This document shows, in pieces, positions 48,443-57,691 of a stretch of 64,000 nt of DNA. The notes below the pieces were generated by a model. It had not been told where the DNA came from, did no database searches, and saw only the letters and a program-made list of their open reading frames with translations. The stretch is from NCBI GenBank assembly GCA_037965595.1, contig CP150183.1, positions 2,976,001 to 3,040,000 on the forward strand, read 5' to 3'. The stretch comes from Alkalihalobacillus sp. FSL W8-0930 (GTDB lineage Bacteria; Bacillota; Bacilli; Bacillales; Bacillaceae_D). Every line of letters starts with the position of its first letter. The stretch's first letter is position 1. The translations under genes and the position numbers were made by a program.

Positions 48443-48952
48443 TTACTCTTGAATAAGATCCTTTAAACGGAATAAGGCAATCTTGTCAACCTCGGCCAAA
48501 GCTGTGTCAAACTCTGTTTCAGCTGAGTGGTGGACCCTTCTTTCCATCTCATGATAAATTTCCTGCTTCTTTTTCCCTTTTACAGCTAAAATAAATGGAA
48601 ACGTAAATGTGGCCATATAACGTTTGTTAAGTGCTTTAAAGCTTTTAAACTCCTCTTCTGTTAATTCAGTGAGACCTGCTTGGCTTTGCTCTGCTTTTGA
48701 TGAATCTGTCATCTGAATTCGTTCTCCGAGATTCGGATGCGCACAAAGCAGGTTTAACTTGGTGGCTTCGTCCGATTGACTGACTTCCATTTTCATTGCT
48801 TCATAAAGAGAATGAATGGACTTAAAAGGTCGATAGTTCACCACTTGTTCAGCCACCCATGGTGAATGCTCATACATTCCTGCAAGGGTTTCAACGAATT
48901 CTTCAGGTGAACAGTGATTAAGCTGATCAAGTGTTTGTTTTATCACTGACAT
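48443..48952 (-). CDS. uraD: OHCU decarboxylase
   Basis: A 169-residue all-helical enzyme that decarboxylates 2-oxo-4-hydroxy-4-carboxy-5-ureidoimidazoline to (S)-allantoin. The catalytic histidine is in LCAHPNLGERI, and FTFPFILAVKGK is the substrate-binding loop. It is free-standing, not fused to urate oxidase as in B. subtilis PucL. An AAAGG site precedes the ATG. First gene of the long minus-strand puc operon. Confidence 0.94.
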   Translation of the reverse strand: MSVIKQTLDQLNHCSPEEFVETLAGMYEHSPWVAEQVVNYRPFKSIHSLYEAMKMEVSQSDEATKLNLLCAHPNLGERIQMTDSSKAEQSQAGLTELTEEEFKSFKALNKRYMATFTFPFILAVKGKKKQEIYHEMERRVHHSAETEFDTALAEVDKIALFRLKDLIQE

Positions 48953-48978
48953 CGTACCTTTCTGCTTTGATTTCCATT

Positions 48979-49007
48979 ATTCTACGAAACCAAGACTCTT
49001 CTGTCAT
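48979..49007 (-). promoter_or_regulatory. Promoter of the uraD-pucHLMABCDE operon
   Basis: ATGACA and TAGAAT lie exactly 17 bases apart on the minus strand, about 30 bases upstream of uraD. The spacer contains TTGGTTTC, which shares the TTGGTT core of the PucR box; a regulator site here is inferred. Confidence 0.6.
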
Positions 49008-49106
49008 TGGTGATTCTAACTAAATATTTAAAACAAACAGTCATTTCTTCCAGAATGAATCTGACTATGCTACGATGAGAAAAAACATGTGGATTGGAAG
49101 AGAGAG

Positions 49107-50720
49107 ATGAAGCTACAAACCCTACTTACACGTGAACCATTTACTCAGCTATCCGTTATTGCTGGCGCATCTGGACTCAACCACGACATCAGTCATGTAA
49201 CGATGATGGATGCGCCAGATATTTTACCATATTTAAAAGCAAATGATCTTCTGGTGACAACAGGCTACCATTTTAAAGATAAGCCTTGGGAAATGGCTCA
49301 TTTAATTGAGGAGATGAGTAAAAGACATTGTGCAGGGCTCTTTGTGAAAACAGAACGCTTTATCCACGCCCTTCCTCAACAAGTCATTGATAGTGCGAAT
49401 ACTTTAGGTTTCCCTATTCTTAACCTTCCCTCAGATTGGTCTCTTGGAGATACCGTAAATCAACTGCTATCCATTATTTTAGATAAACGAACGAATGAGC
49501 TTCGACATGCCATTGATACGCACCGGCAATTTACGTTGCAAATGATGAACGGAAAAGGTCTTAATACATTACTTTCTCGATTAAGCGGGCTTATCCAACA
49601 TTCCGTTATCTTAACAAATTCATATTTAACACCAATTGCCGGACAGGAACAGGTGCTTAAATCGATGCCATATTTAACAGAGCTCGCTCAGTACGGATAT
49701 CTGCTTCTGCCAAAATCAACTGAAGTAGCATTTTGTGATCTAGCGACTAAGCAAGAAATGACGGTTTATCCAGTCCATAAACATACGAATCAACCAGATT
49801 TATTATTTATCAAAGGCTCAATCGCTCCATCTGACCACGTGAATCGACTGACCATTGAACAGGCTGTCAATGTATTATCCTTTGAACGGATCCGGGAAGA
49901 AGCGATTAAACAAACAACGCGCCGAATCCGTAATGAGTTCTTCTCAAGCTTTCTTGATCAGACGTATTCAAGTACAAAGGAGATGGAGAATAGAGCCAGT
50001 GAGTTTGGGTTACCAGTTGAACAAGAATATATTTGTGCGGTAGGAGAACTGGATCCTCTGCATGAGATGTGGAATGATCAAAGTCATCATAAAGAGATGG
50101 ATCAGCTCTATGACTTTCTTGAGAATGAGCTGCAATCCTTAGCTGTCCCTTGTTACCTTTTTACAAAAGGAGAACAATTAATACTCCTTCTTTCTGTGAA
50201 TGACTTAATTGAGGATACACAGGCATTCTGTGAGTCCTTCTTAGAACTTCTCCAATTACGGTTATCCCGTTTCTATGAAATGACGGTATCATTTGGAGTC
50301 AGTCACGTTTGCTCCTCTTTCTTTGCGGTACATCAAGGCTTTGAGGAAGCACAAAAAGCATTGTTTCAACATAGTGGCTGGCGCCAACCGTCCTCTATTC
50401 ATTTCTTCCAGTCTACCGATATTAGCGGCTTACTTAGGATGATTCCTGAAAAAGAATTGATTGCCTATTATCATCAGACCTACAAACAATTACGTCTAGA
50501 TTACTTAGATGAGGACCAAACACTGCTGCAGACATTGTTTATGTACATGGAATGCCAATGTCAGATTTCTGAAACAGCCAAACAGCTTTTTGTTCACCGG
50601 AACACGGTCGTTTATCGTTTGGAAAAGTGCGAGGAATTATTACAGACTTCATTAAAAGATCCAGAGTTTACGTTGCAAGTTCGTACCGCTATGCGGATTA
50701 AGCAATTAATCGAATCATAA
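49107..50720 (+). CDS. pucR: Purine catabolism regulator, PucR family
   Basis: A 537-residue regulator with an N-terminal PucR domain (about residues 1-120; DAPDILPYLKANDLLVTTGYHF), a central region, and a C-terminal helix-turn-helix (about 475-535; ISETAKQLFVHRNTVVYRLEK). In B. subtilis PucR senses allantoin-type intermediates and activates most puc genes. It is divergent from uraD, sharing about 150 bases of control region. The ATG at 49107 has GGAAGAGAG upstream; the GTG at 49089 lacks a site. Confidence 0.92.
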   Translation: MKLQTLLTREPFTQLSVIAGASGLNHDISHVTMMDAPDILPYLKANDLLVTTGYHFKDKPWEMAHLIEEMSKRHCAGLFVKTERFIHALPQQVIDSANTLGFPILNLPSDWSLGDTVNQLLSIILDKRTNELRHAIDTHRQFTLQMMNGKGLNTLLSRLSGLIQHSVILTNSYLTPIAGQEQVLKSMPYLTELAQYGYLLLPKSTEVAFCDLATKQEMTVYPVHKHTNQPDLLFIKGSIAPSDHVNRLTIEQAVNVLSFERIREEAIKQTTRRIRNEFFSSFLDQTYSSTKEMENRASEFGLPVEQEYICAVGELDPLHEMWNDQSHHKEMDQLYDFLENELQSLAVPCYLFTKGEQLILLLSVNDLIEDTQAFCESFLELLQLRLSRFYEMTVSFGVSHVCSSFFAVHQGFEEAQKALFQHSGWRQPSSIHFFQSTDISGLLRMIPEKELIAYYHQTYKQLRLDYLDEDQTLLQTLFMYMECQCQISETAKQLFVHRNTVVYRLEKCEELLQTSLKDPEFTLQVRTAMRIKQLIES

Positions 50721-50727
50721 ATGTTAC

Positions 50728-50766
50728 AAAAAAACGAACCAGCCTACGTAAGGCGGTTCGTTTTTT
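50728..50766. terminator. Bidirectional terminator between pucR and the RND pump gene
   Basis: A 12-bp stem (AAAAACGAACC/GGTTCGTTTTT) with an inner short stem AGCC/GGC lies between two convergent genes, with an A run before and a T run after. It can end both transcripts. Confidence 0.9.
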
Positions 50767-50774
50767 AACGACTA

Positions 50775-53700
50775 TTACTCTTTTACTACACGTTTTTTAA
50801 GCTTCATTAGTAATTCATAGACTAACGGTACGATTAACAACGTGAGTAGAGTTGAACTTGTTAATCCTCCAATAACGGTCACTCCAAGACCTTTAGAGAT
50901 TAGTCCTCCGCCCTCAAATCCAAAGGCTAATGGGAGAAGCGCACCAATTGTCGCAATGGCTGTCATCAGAATCGGACGTAGTCGTGTAGATCCTGCTTCA
51001 AGCAGTGCCTCTCTAGTAGACAATCCTTCGTTTTCTTGGTGAATCACTCGGTCAATCAATACAATCGCATTTGTTACAACAATCCCAATTAACATAAGCG
51101 CACCAATCATAGAGGATACACTAATGGTCTCACCCGCAATGAGTAAGGCGACAAGTGCACCAATTACGGTAAATGGTAGCGAGAATAGGATTGCAAATGG
51201 GGCCAACCCTCCACCAAATGTCAAGACAAGAACAAAGTAAACAATAGCGATGGCGGCAAGCATGGCTAGCCCAAGCTGAGTAAATGATTCCTCAATATCA
51301 GCAGACACCCCGCCCATTGAAACGTCTACACCAGTAGGTAGATCCAGTTCATCAAGTTCAGATTGAACGGACGTTGCGACTGCTCCAATATCATTACTTG
51401 TGATTTTTCCTGATGCGTCTGCATAAATGTCGCCATTTCGTTTTGAGATCGTATCTGGAGTAGTTCCTTCCTCCACATTAACGACATCGCGAATTGCTAT
51501 CTCTTCACCAAGTGCCGTCACAATTGTTTTATCTAGTAATTCATCAATATTTGCAAATGATTCTTCCTCCGATTCAACAAACACATCAAGCTCTGCTCCA
51601 TCCTCGTTAACAGTTGTGAGTACCTCACGCTGTCCCTGATTTGAAAGAGCCATGCCTACTTGTGCAGCTGTTAAACCGTTTTTACTTAGTTCTTCTGCAT
51701 CAGCAATTAAATTAAATTGCTCATATTGTTCAGATAAACTTGTATCCACATCCGAAAGATCCTCTTGCTCGGATAATAATTGTTCTACTTCTTTTACAAC
51801 AGGTTCAATGACTTCGATCGAGGGACCACTTACCTGAACAGCAAGCTCACTCGAACTTCCAGACATGCCAGTAAAGTCTTGATTAGCCCAAGTCCCTTTC
51901 TCGGTCATTGCCGTTAGTTCATCCATTACTTTTTCTTGTTCGTCTACAAATCCGCTAAAATCATCAGCATATTCTACAAAGATAATAGACGAGTTCGATG
52001 GACCAAAGCTCATCGGATTGTCTCCACCAATTGATAACTGAATGAGCTCAACCCCGTCTCGTTCAGTGAGGAAGGTTTCCGCTTCTCCAGCAATCTCCTC
52101 GACCTCAGATAAAGTCTGACCTGGTTCTGGGTTATAGGTAATATACAATGCTTTTTCCTCATCTGCCGGTAAGAAGCTGACACCAACAGCAGGGACTAAG
52201 AACAGACTACCAATCAATAAAGCAATCGCCACAATGGATGTAATCCATTTATGATTTAGCGACCAATTCAACACATATTTGTATCCATTAGATAGTCGAC
52301 TTGGCTTTTCCTCATGAGACATGTTGCTTTTACTTAAGCCCTTTTTAAACATCGAATGAGCCATCATAGGCACAATCGTAATGGCTACTAATAATGAAGC
52401 AAGTAGCGCGAAGACAACAGTTAATGCGAATGGAAGAAACAATTCACCAACCATTCCCTCTACTAATCCTAGTGGTAGGAAAACAGAGATTGTAACAATA
52501 GTGGATGAAAGAATCGGCATAAACATTTCTTTTGTGGCATCCACAATTAATGCTTTTCCTTTTAGTGGTTCATCCGCCATGCCCATCCGCCTAAAAATGT
52601 TTTCGATGACAACAATGGAATCGTCAATGACTCGGCCAATAGCAACGGTCATCGCGCCAAGTGTCATGACATTTAACGTAATATCCATTTGGTTTAAGAT
52701 GAGGATCGCAATTAATAGAGATAAAGGAATTGAAATGACCGAGATAATCGTTGTTTTCACATTCCGTAAAAACAGCAAAATGATGATCATCGCAAACAAT
52801 GCACCGAATAATGCTTTGCTAATCATTGTTTCAACCGATTCTTTAATTGGCTCACCTAAATCAAGTGTTGAAACAATTTCAAGTCCATCATACTTTTCTT
52901 CAAGATCTGCAGCCGCTTCTAGCGCTTGATCAACAACATCAACCGTATTTGCATCTGCTGTGCTTACAATTTGTAGACCTATTGCATCTTTTCCATTGGT
53001 TCTCGAAATGGAGCTTGATTCATTTACAACTTCAATCTCAGCAAGCTCACCGAGTGAGATTGTTGGAATCTCTATATCAACCGGTAGATCTTGCTCACCA
53101 GCTGCAGGTATTCCAGCTTCGGCATCCATATCCATAGAAGGCTGTTGTTCTTCTCCCCCAACTGGACTAATTGGGATTGCTATAGATTGGAGATCTTCAA
53201 TCGTATTCACATCACCGTCAATAACAACAGACTGTTCCTGATCTCCAAATGTATATAATCCAAGTGGGAAGGTTACATCCGAGCCTTGAATGATTTGTAA
53301 AACAGTATCTTCATCTAATCCATTGGCAAGTAGTTCATCCTCGTCGAATCGAAGCTGAACTTCTTTCACTGACTGTCCACTTAAACTAACAGAGGCAACA
53401 CCGTCTAATCCTTCTAAGGTTGGTGCTACGTCATTCTCAATCAAATCAGTTAGTTCAGTAAGAGAATCCTCACCCGACGCACTTAACGTCAGCACAGGAA
53501 AGGCCGTTAAACTTAACCTGGATATTGAAGGATCAGTCACGCCATCAGGAAATTCCTGACCATCCAACGCGTCTTTTACCTCCGTTAGTGCTTCATCCAT
53601 ATCTTTACTAAATCGATATTCTATTTGAATCGATGAAGCATTTTGAAAGGAGCTAGAGGTTACATTAGAAACACCATTTAATCCTTCTACCTGCTGCTCT

Positions 53701-53903
53701 ATCGGTTGCGTTACTTTATCTACAACTTCCTCAGGTGTAGCACCTGGATAGGTTGTTGAGATCGTAATAATTGGAGTATTAATGTTCGGAATAGTTTCCA
53801 TCTTCATGTTCAACCCGGAGTAGAGACCAGCTACCACAACCATGATGGTTAGTAACCATAAAGCAAACTTATTCCTTAATGAAAACTCAATAATCTTTTT
53901 CAT
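50775..53903 (-). CDS. swrC: RND family efflux transporter (SwrC/YerP-like)
   Basis: A 1042-residue RND permease with about twelve membrane segments and two large extracytoplasmic loops (roughly residues 35-330 and 540-840). Typical segments are IETTYPGATPEEV-like ISTTYPGATPEEVVDKVT and GRVIDDSIVVIENI. In B. subtilis SwrC (YerP) exports surfactin and supports swarming. The divergent TetR regulator resembles YerO, which supports the assignment. The ATG at 53903 has CAGGAAAC upstream; the start at 53942 is in the control region. Confidence 0.87.
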   Translation of the reverse strand: MKKIIEFSLRNKFALWLLTIMVVVAGLYSGLNMKMETIPNINTPIITISTTYPGATPEEVVDKVTQPIEQQVEGLNGVSNVTSSSFQNASSIQIEYRFSKDMDEALTEVKDALDGQEFPDGVTDPSISRLSLTAFPVLTLSASGEDSLTELTDLIENDVAPTLEGLDGVASVSLSGQSVKEVQLRFDEDELLANGLDEDTVLQIIQGSDVTFPLGLYTFGDQEQSVVIDGDVNTIEDLQSIAIPISPVGGEEQQPSMDMDAEAGIPAAGEQDLPVDIEIPTISLGELAEIEVVNESSSISRTNGKDAIGLQIVSTADANTVDVVDQALEAAADLEEKYDGLEIVSTLDLGEPIKESVETMISKALFGALFAMIIILLFLRNVKTTIISVISIPLSLLIAILILNQMDITLNVMTLGAMTVAIGRVIDDSIVVIENIFRRMGMADEPLKGKALIVDATKEMFMPILSSTIVTISVFLPLGLVEGMVGELFLPFALTVVFALLASLLVAITIVPMMAHSMFKKGLSKSNMSHEEKPSRLSNGYKYVLNWSLNHKWITSIVAIALLIGSLFLVPAVGVSFLPADEEKALYITYNPEPGQTLSEVEEIAGEAETFLTERDGVELIQLSIGGDNPMSFGPSNSSIIFVEYADDFSGFVDEQEKVMDELTAMTEKGTWANQDFTGMSGSSSELAVQVSGPSIEVIEPVVKEVEQLLSEQEDLSDVDTSLSEQYEQFNLIADAEELSKNGLTAAQVGMALSNQGQREVLTTVNEDGAELDVFVESEEESFANIDELLDKTIVTALGEEIAIRDVVNVEEGTTPDTISKRNGDIYADASGKITSNDIGAVATSVQSELDELDLPTGVDVSMGGVSADIEESFTQLGLAMLAAIAIVYFVLVLTFGGGLAPFAILFSLPFTVIGALVALLIAGETISVSSMIGALMLIGIVVTNAIVLIDRVIHQENEGLSTREALLEAGSTRLRPILMTAIATIGALLPLAFGFEGGGLISKGLGVTVIGGLTSSTLLTLLIVPLVYELLMKLKKRVVKE

Positions 53904-53961
53904 TGTTTCCTGATTCCCCCTCTTTCTGTTCTTGACTTCCATTTACTTAAGCGTATATAAT

Positions 53962-54009
53962 TTGACCACCTAGTCATTACTCACCTTATGTTAGTTGACC
54001 GGATAGTCA
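53962..54009. promoter_or_regulatory. Twin palindromic operators between swrC and its TetR regulator
   Basis: Two copies of the palindrome TTGACC-N3-TAGTCA occur at 53962-53976 and 53995-54009, 33 bases apart, in the divergent control region. The second is followed by TTAGTCAA, giving an extra half-site. The spacing of three helical turns suits cooperative binding of two TetR-family dimers. Confidence 0.65.
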
Positions 54010-54044
54010 TTAGTCAAGAACAAATCACAAAAGGAGTTGAAAAA

Positions 54045-54917
54045 ATGACCGAGAAAAATAAGCTAATTATTGAGAATGCGATTAAATTATTTTCAACAAA
54101 CAGTATCTCATCCACATCCATTCAAGATATTGCGACTGAAAGTGGTATTTCAAAAGGGGCTTTTTACTTACATTTCAAATCAAAAGATGCCTTAGTTGTT
54201 GCTATTATTAACTATTATTCTGATTTAATAACCAGCTGTATCCAGAAAAGTGACTATGATGAGCTTGCTCCAAGAGAACAATATAGTCGAAAGCTCACTG
54301 ATTTATTTGAATCTATTCTTAAGCACAAGGATTTTATACTCGTACAAATGAAAGACCCTTCGATCCCACTAACAGATGAGATGAAGTCAAGCCTTAAGCG
54401 TCTAAATTTTAAAATGACACAGTTTCACCAAAGCTATTTTACCGAATTGTATGGAGAGCAAATAAAGCCTATACTATGGGACTTAACACTGATCATTGAT
54501 GGATTATTTCATTCCTACTTAAAGTTTTTAATTCATGCACCTGTTGTAGAAATTCGTACACTTGTGCCATATATATTAGAAAGGGTTGACTCCATTGTTG
54601 GGGGATTAAAGTCAGAGGATGCTCTTCTAAAAGAAGAACAGATAGCTTCCGTTTTGACCGAATTTTTTGAAGTGGATCACTCGATCTCTGTTTTAGATAC
54701 ACTCAAAGAGATACGAAATACGATTAGAGAATCCGATCATAAGGACGACCTTTTTGTATCCATCGATATGCTTGAAGAGGAATCTCAAAAAGCTCGCCCT
54801 CGCCTACCTATAATTCAAGGGATGTTATTGAACCTGCACAATGAACCTGGATTAAGAAAGCTGACTCAAAGGCTTGTCACCTATTATCAGCTTAATGACT
54901 CACTGTTTAATGACTAA
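54045..54917 (+). CDS. yerO: TetR family regulator (YerO-like)
   Basis: A 290-residue regulator, longer than most TetR proteins. The DNA-binding domain is residues 1-60 (STSIQDIATESGISKGAFYLHFKSKDALV). The large C-terminal domain is helical and likely binds a drug or lipopeptide. It is divergent from the RND pump gene. An AAAGGAG site precedes the ATG at 54045; the upstream ATG at 53988 lies within the operators. YerO represses yerP/swrC in B. subtilis; the assignment rests on family and location. Confidence 0.85.
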   Translation: MTEKNKLIIENAIKLFSTNSISSTSIQDIATESGISKGAFYLHFKSKDALVVAIINYYSDLITSCIQKSDYDELAPREQYSRKLTDLFESILKHKDFILVQMKDPSIPLTDEMKSSLKRLNFKMTQFHQSYFTELYGEQIKPILWDLTLIIDGLFHSYLKFLIHAPVVEIRTLVPYILERVDSIVGGLKSEDALLKEEQIASVLTEFFEVDHSISVLDTLKEIRNTIRESDHKDDLFVSIDMLEEESQKARPRLPIIQGMLLNLHNEPGLRKLTQRLVTYYQLNDSLFND

Positions 54918-54921
54918 GCAG

Positions 54922-56238
54922 TCATAACTTAAAAGCTTCTACGAATTGTTCATATCGTTTTTTCACTTCTTCTCGTTCGGGAGTAGCTTGGATCAATTCA
55001 TTAATGGAATATGCCTTTCCACCCTTTACTACGAGCGATATGCTTTGCGTTGCTTTTATATCTAGTAAAGGGTTTTCTTTTAGAACAACCATGTCCGCTA
55101 CGGTACCTTTTTTAATGGTCCCTAAATCCTTGCGTTTTAGTGTACTAGCCGCATGAATCGATGCAGACCTAATTGCTTCAAGAGGAGAAAAACCAGCTTC
55201 AACAAGTAATTCAAGCTCTCGATGCAGAGCCATACCTGGAAATGTCCATACCCCCGCTGGAGTGTCTGTGCCAGCCACTACACGCCCTCCCATATCCGAA
55301 TAGGTTTTTGCGATTTCCTGTATATGGGTTGTTTGAATGCCCATCTTGTCTAAACTTTTTGTGTACTGGGTGAAGTGTGTCCACTGCTCCGCTAATGAAC
55401 CGACCTTGGCATATATCCCTTGAATAACCTCATGCCTAGGTTCCCATCTATGTCTAGATTGTTTCTGCTGATCATATAAAACAAGCGTCGGACAAAGAAT
55501 TACATCGTGTTTTAAAAGCTGTTCGCATACGTCACGGATTCTTTCGACGCATGGCTTATCCCATCTAATTTGTTCCCATTCATCTTCTGTCGATTGCATC
55601 GTCCAATTCGAATAAACAGCTTGAAGCACTCCTGATGCATGTTCAATCCATTTCACTCCAAGATCAGCTGCATCTAATGCCGTAACGGACGGCGAGTGTA
55701 ACAAATCCGCACTTACTTCCTTGCCATGCTTCTTTGCTTCTTCTACAACCGCTTGAATGAGCTCCTTTTTCAGAAGTCCATAAACCTTAATAAAGTCGGC
55801 CCCAGCTTGAATTTGCCGTTTCACTTCTTTCTTTGCTAAATCAATTGTATCTACATTGATACTCCATGGACTTGTATCTCCCCACAGACCAGGTGGTCCA
55901 TCTATAATGCGATCAGCAGAAATGACTCTTGGCGTTGGGTCAGAGCTATCCGCTTGAATTAGAGGATTCAACTCGCACACATTACCTCCAGTGTTTCGAA
56001 CGGTGGTCACTCCTGCCGCCGTAAAGAATGGCGCAAACGATTCTTTAATATGTACATGCATGTCAATAAGGCCTGGTATCACGAATTTTCCATGTAGGTC
56101 TATGCGATTAGTCTTGGAATCTGCTTGAATCGTTGAGGCGACCTCATGTATGAATCCATCCTTAATCGAAATTGAGGTTTTTCTAATCTCTCCTGCTTCT
56201 ACATCTACTAATTGAGCATTTTCTAGAATAATAGACAA
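54922..56238 (-). CDS. Amidohydrolase family protein
   Basis: A 438-residue amidohydrolase of the imidazolonepropionase/prolidase-like group. The metal-binding HVH motif is in PGLIDMHVHIKES, the bridging lysine candidate is in DFIKVYG, and further ligands are in IEHASG and GTDTPAG. The substrate is unknown; related enzymes act on peptides, amides or cyclic amides. The start is TTG with AAGGAGAGG upstream. It ends four bases from the convergent yerO stop codon. Confidence 0.8.
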   Translation of the reverse strand: MSIILENAQLVDVEAGEIRKTSISIKDGFIHEVASTIQADSKTNRIDLHGKFVIPGLIDMHVHIKESFAPFFTAAGVTTVRNTGGNVCELNPLIQADSSDPTPRVISADRIIDGPPGLWGDTSPWSINVDTIDLAKKEVKRQIQAGADFIKVYGLLKKELIQAVVEEAKKHGKEVSADLLHSPSVTALDAADLGVKWIEHASGVLQAVYSNWTMQSTEDEWEQIRWDKPCVERIRDVCEQLLKHDVILCPTLVLYDQQKQSRHRWEPRHEVIQGIYAKVGSLAEQWTHFTQYTKSLDKMGIQTTHIQEIAKTYSDMGGRVVAGTDTPAGVWTFPGMALHRELELLVEAGFSPLEAIRSASIHAASTLKRKDLGTIKKGTVADMVVLKENPLLDIKATQSISLVVKGGKAYSINELIQATPEREEVKKRYEQFVEAFKL

Positions 56239-56300
56239 TCCTTCCTCTCCTTTCTGTTCCTCTTACATACGTGTTTGCAGACATGATTGTTTCAATACAT

Positions 56301-56334
56301 TAAAAAAGCTTTGAGCGGTATGCTCAAAGCTTTT
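56301..56334 (-). terminator. Terminator of minJ
   Basis: On the minus strand AAGCTTTGAGC/GCTCAAAGCTT form an 11-bp stem followed by TTTTTAA, right after the minJ stop codon. Confidence 0.88.
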
Positions 56335-56336
56335 CT

Positions 56337-57521
56337 TTATGTAACTGAGTCAGATAAGGAAACGTCTTTTTTCACTAACAATACGCCAAGCTGGTGATGC
56401 TCACTATCATACAATGCGCCTTGTTCAAAGCGAACCTCTTGATCATAGTCGAGCACATCTAATTTACAGAAAGCCGAATTTGCTTGAAGAGCTTCATAGA
56501 AACTCGTCTCATCTATAACTTTACGACCGTTTACTTTCACGATCGTCTCTCCAACTTTCAAATCTAGTTTATCTGCTAGACTTCCAGGCAACACACCAAG
56601 AATGGTGCATCCTTCTGTTTGTTCAACGTACATGGGTAACCCTTGTTTGTCGCGAGTCTTTGCTAAATGCCACAGATATTCTCTACCAATGATGGCAATT
56701 CCAGCGACAACATAAGCGATCCACCCGACAAATAAGGTTGAAATGGCTAGAAGAAGCAAAACAATTCCAAAGACCAGTACTTGTCTCCCGGCAGAACGGA
56801 TGGCGTCCTTTGGAAGAGAAGATGTTATCTTTTGCTTAAATCCAATTAAAAATGGAATGAGTAATGGCTGCAGCTCCATCCCTGCAACAGGAAGAACTGG
56901 CCAATATTCAAACATCGGAATGATGCCATCTGGAATAAATACAATGAGAGGTAGAAACCAAATTCGTTCTGATAAATGAAACCCTATCCACTTTCCTCTG
57001 GATGCTCTCTCTAATCTAGGTGAGGTGTAAACCGTTCCATTTTTTTGAATAAGAATTCCCTCGGCAATAACTAGCAACCCTAGTAATAAAGATAAAATCG
57101 GTATAAGCTTGTCCACTTGCATTAAATCTATGTAATCATGTATAAACGGATAATCTCCCGTAAGTGGAATCACTACTAGAGCGATAATCGTAAATCCAAT
57201 AATGTACGACGGAGAAAGCCATCTAAGCTGAAATGTAAGCATGATTAAAAATGTGATCATCATCATGATCGCTAATGCCTGCCATTCCAACACAAACCCA
57301 ATGCCTAGTAAAAGAACAGATAAACATAAACCAATAAGTAAAGCTGGCCAAAAGGGTACAATAAAATCTGCCAATCGACGATAAACTCTTGTATGAAAAG
57401 AAGACCGTTCTTTTTTTACACGTTTTGAAGCGATAATGTATACGAGTAGCAATCCAAAATAGGTAATGGGATTTGCAAAAAAACTAGCTAATGCGATTAA
57501 GATCGTTTGAACGATTTCCAT
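56337..57521 (-). CDS. minJ: Division site selection protein MinJ
   Basis: A 394-residue polytopic membrane protein with about seven to eight membrane segments (residues 1-280) and a C-terminal PDZ domain (about 300-385; CTILGVLPGSLADKLDLKVGETIVKVNGRKV). In B. subtilis MinJ (YvjD) bridges DivIVA and MinD at the poles and septum. The location next to ctpB and ftsEX matches B. subtilis. Confidence 0.88.
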   Translation of the reverse strand: MEIVQTILIALASFFANPITYFGLLLVYIIASKRVKKERSSFHTRVYRRLADFIVPFWPALLIGLCLSVLLLGIGFVLEWQALAIMMMITFLIMLTFQLRWLSPSYIIGFTIIALVVIPLTGDYPFIHDYIDLMQVDKLIPILSLLLGLLVIAEGILIQKNGTVYTSPRLERASRGKWIGFHLSERIWFLPLIVFIPDGIIPMFEYWPVLPVAGMELQPLLIPFLIGFKQKITSSLPKDAIRSAGRQVLVFGIVLLLLAISTLFVGWIAYVVAGIAIIGREYLWHLAKTRDKQGLPMYVEQTEGCTILGVLPGSLADKLDLKVGETIVKVNGRKVIDETSFYEALQANSAFCKLDVLDYDQEVRFEQGALYDSEHHQLGVLLVKKDVSLSDSVT

Positions 57522-57561
57522 TGACGCCCTCCCCCTGCTTATCTATTCTACTACACATTTT

Positions 57562-57652
57562 ATAAAAAGACTGCCTCCCTGGAAGCTAGAATCTGCGCCC
57601 TCTTGCAGGAGCCTACAGAAAACCTATCTGCTTTCCAGTGAGGACAGTCTTT
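57562..57652 (-). terminator. Long hairpin terminator of ctpB
   Basis: AAAGACTG at one end pairs with CAGTCTTTTT at the other, and the stem extends with bulges through CCTC-GGAA / TTCC-GAGG pairs to a loop of about 45 bases. On the minus strand it ends in TTTTTATAAAA. It lies 40 bases past the ctpB stop codon. Confidence 0.75.
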
Positions 57653-57691
57653 CACTTGTGTTGATCTCTTATTCTCGATTAGAGCATGAGT

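Noticed and set aside
52381-52929. A 182-codon open frame on the plus strand inside the RND pump gene
   Set aside because: It is antisense to a well-supported gene, has no recognisable domain and reflects codon bias of the true frame.
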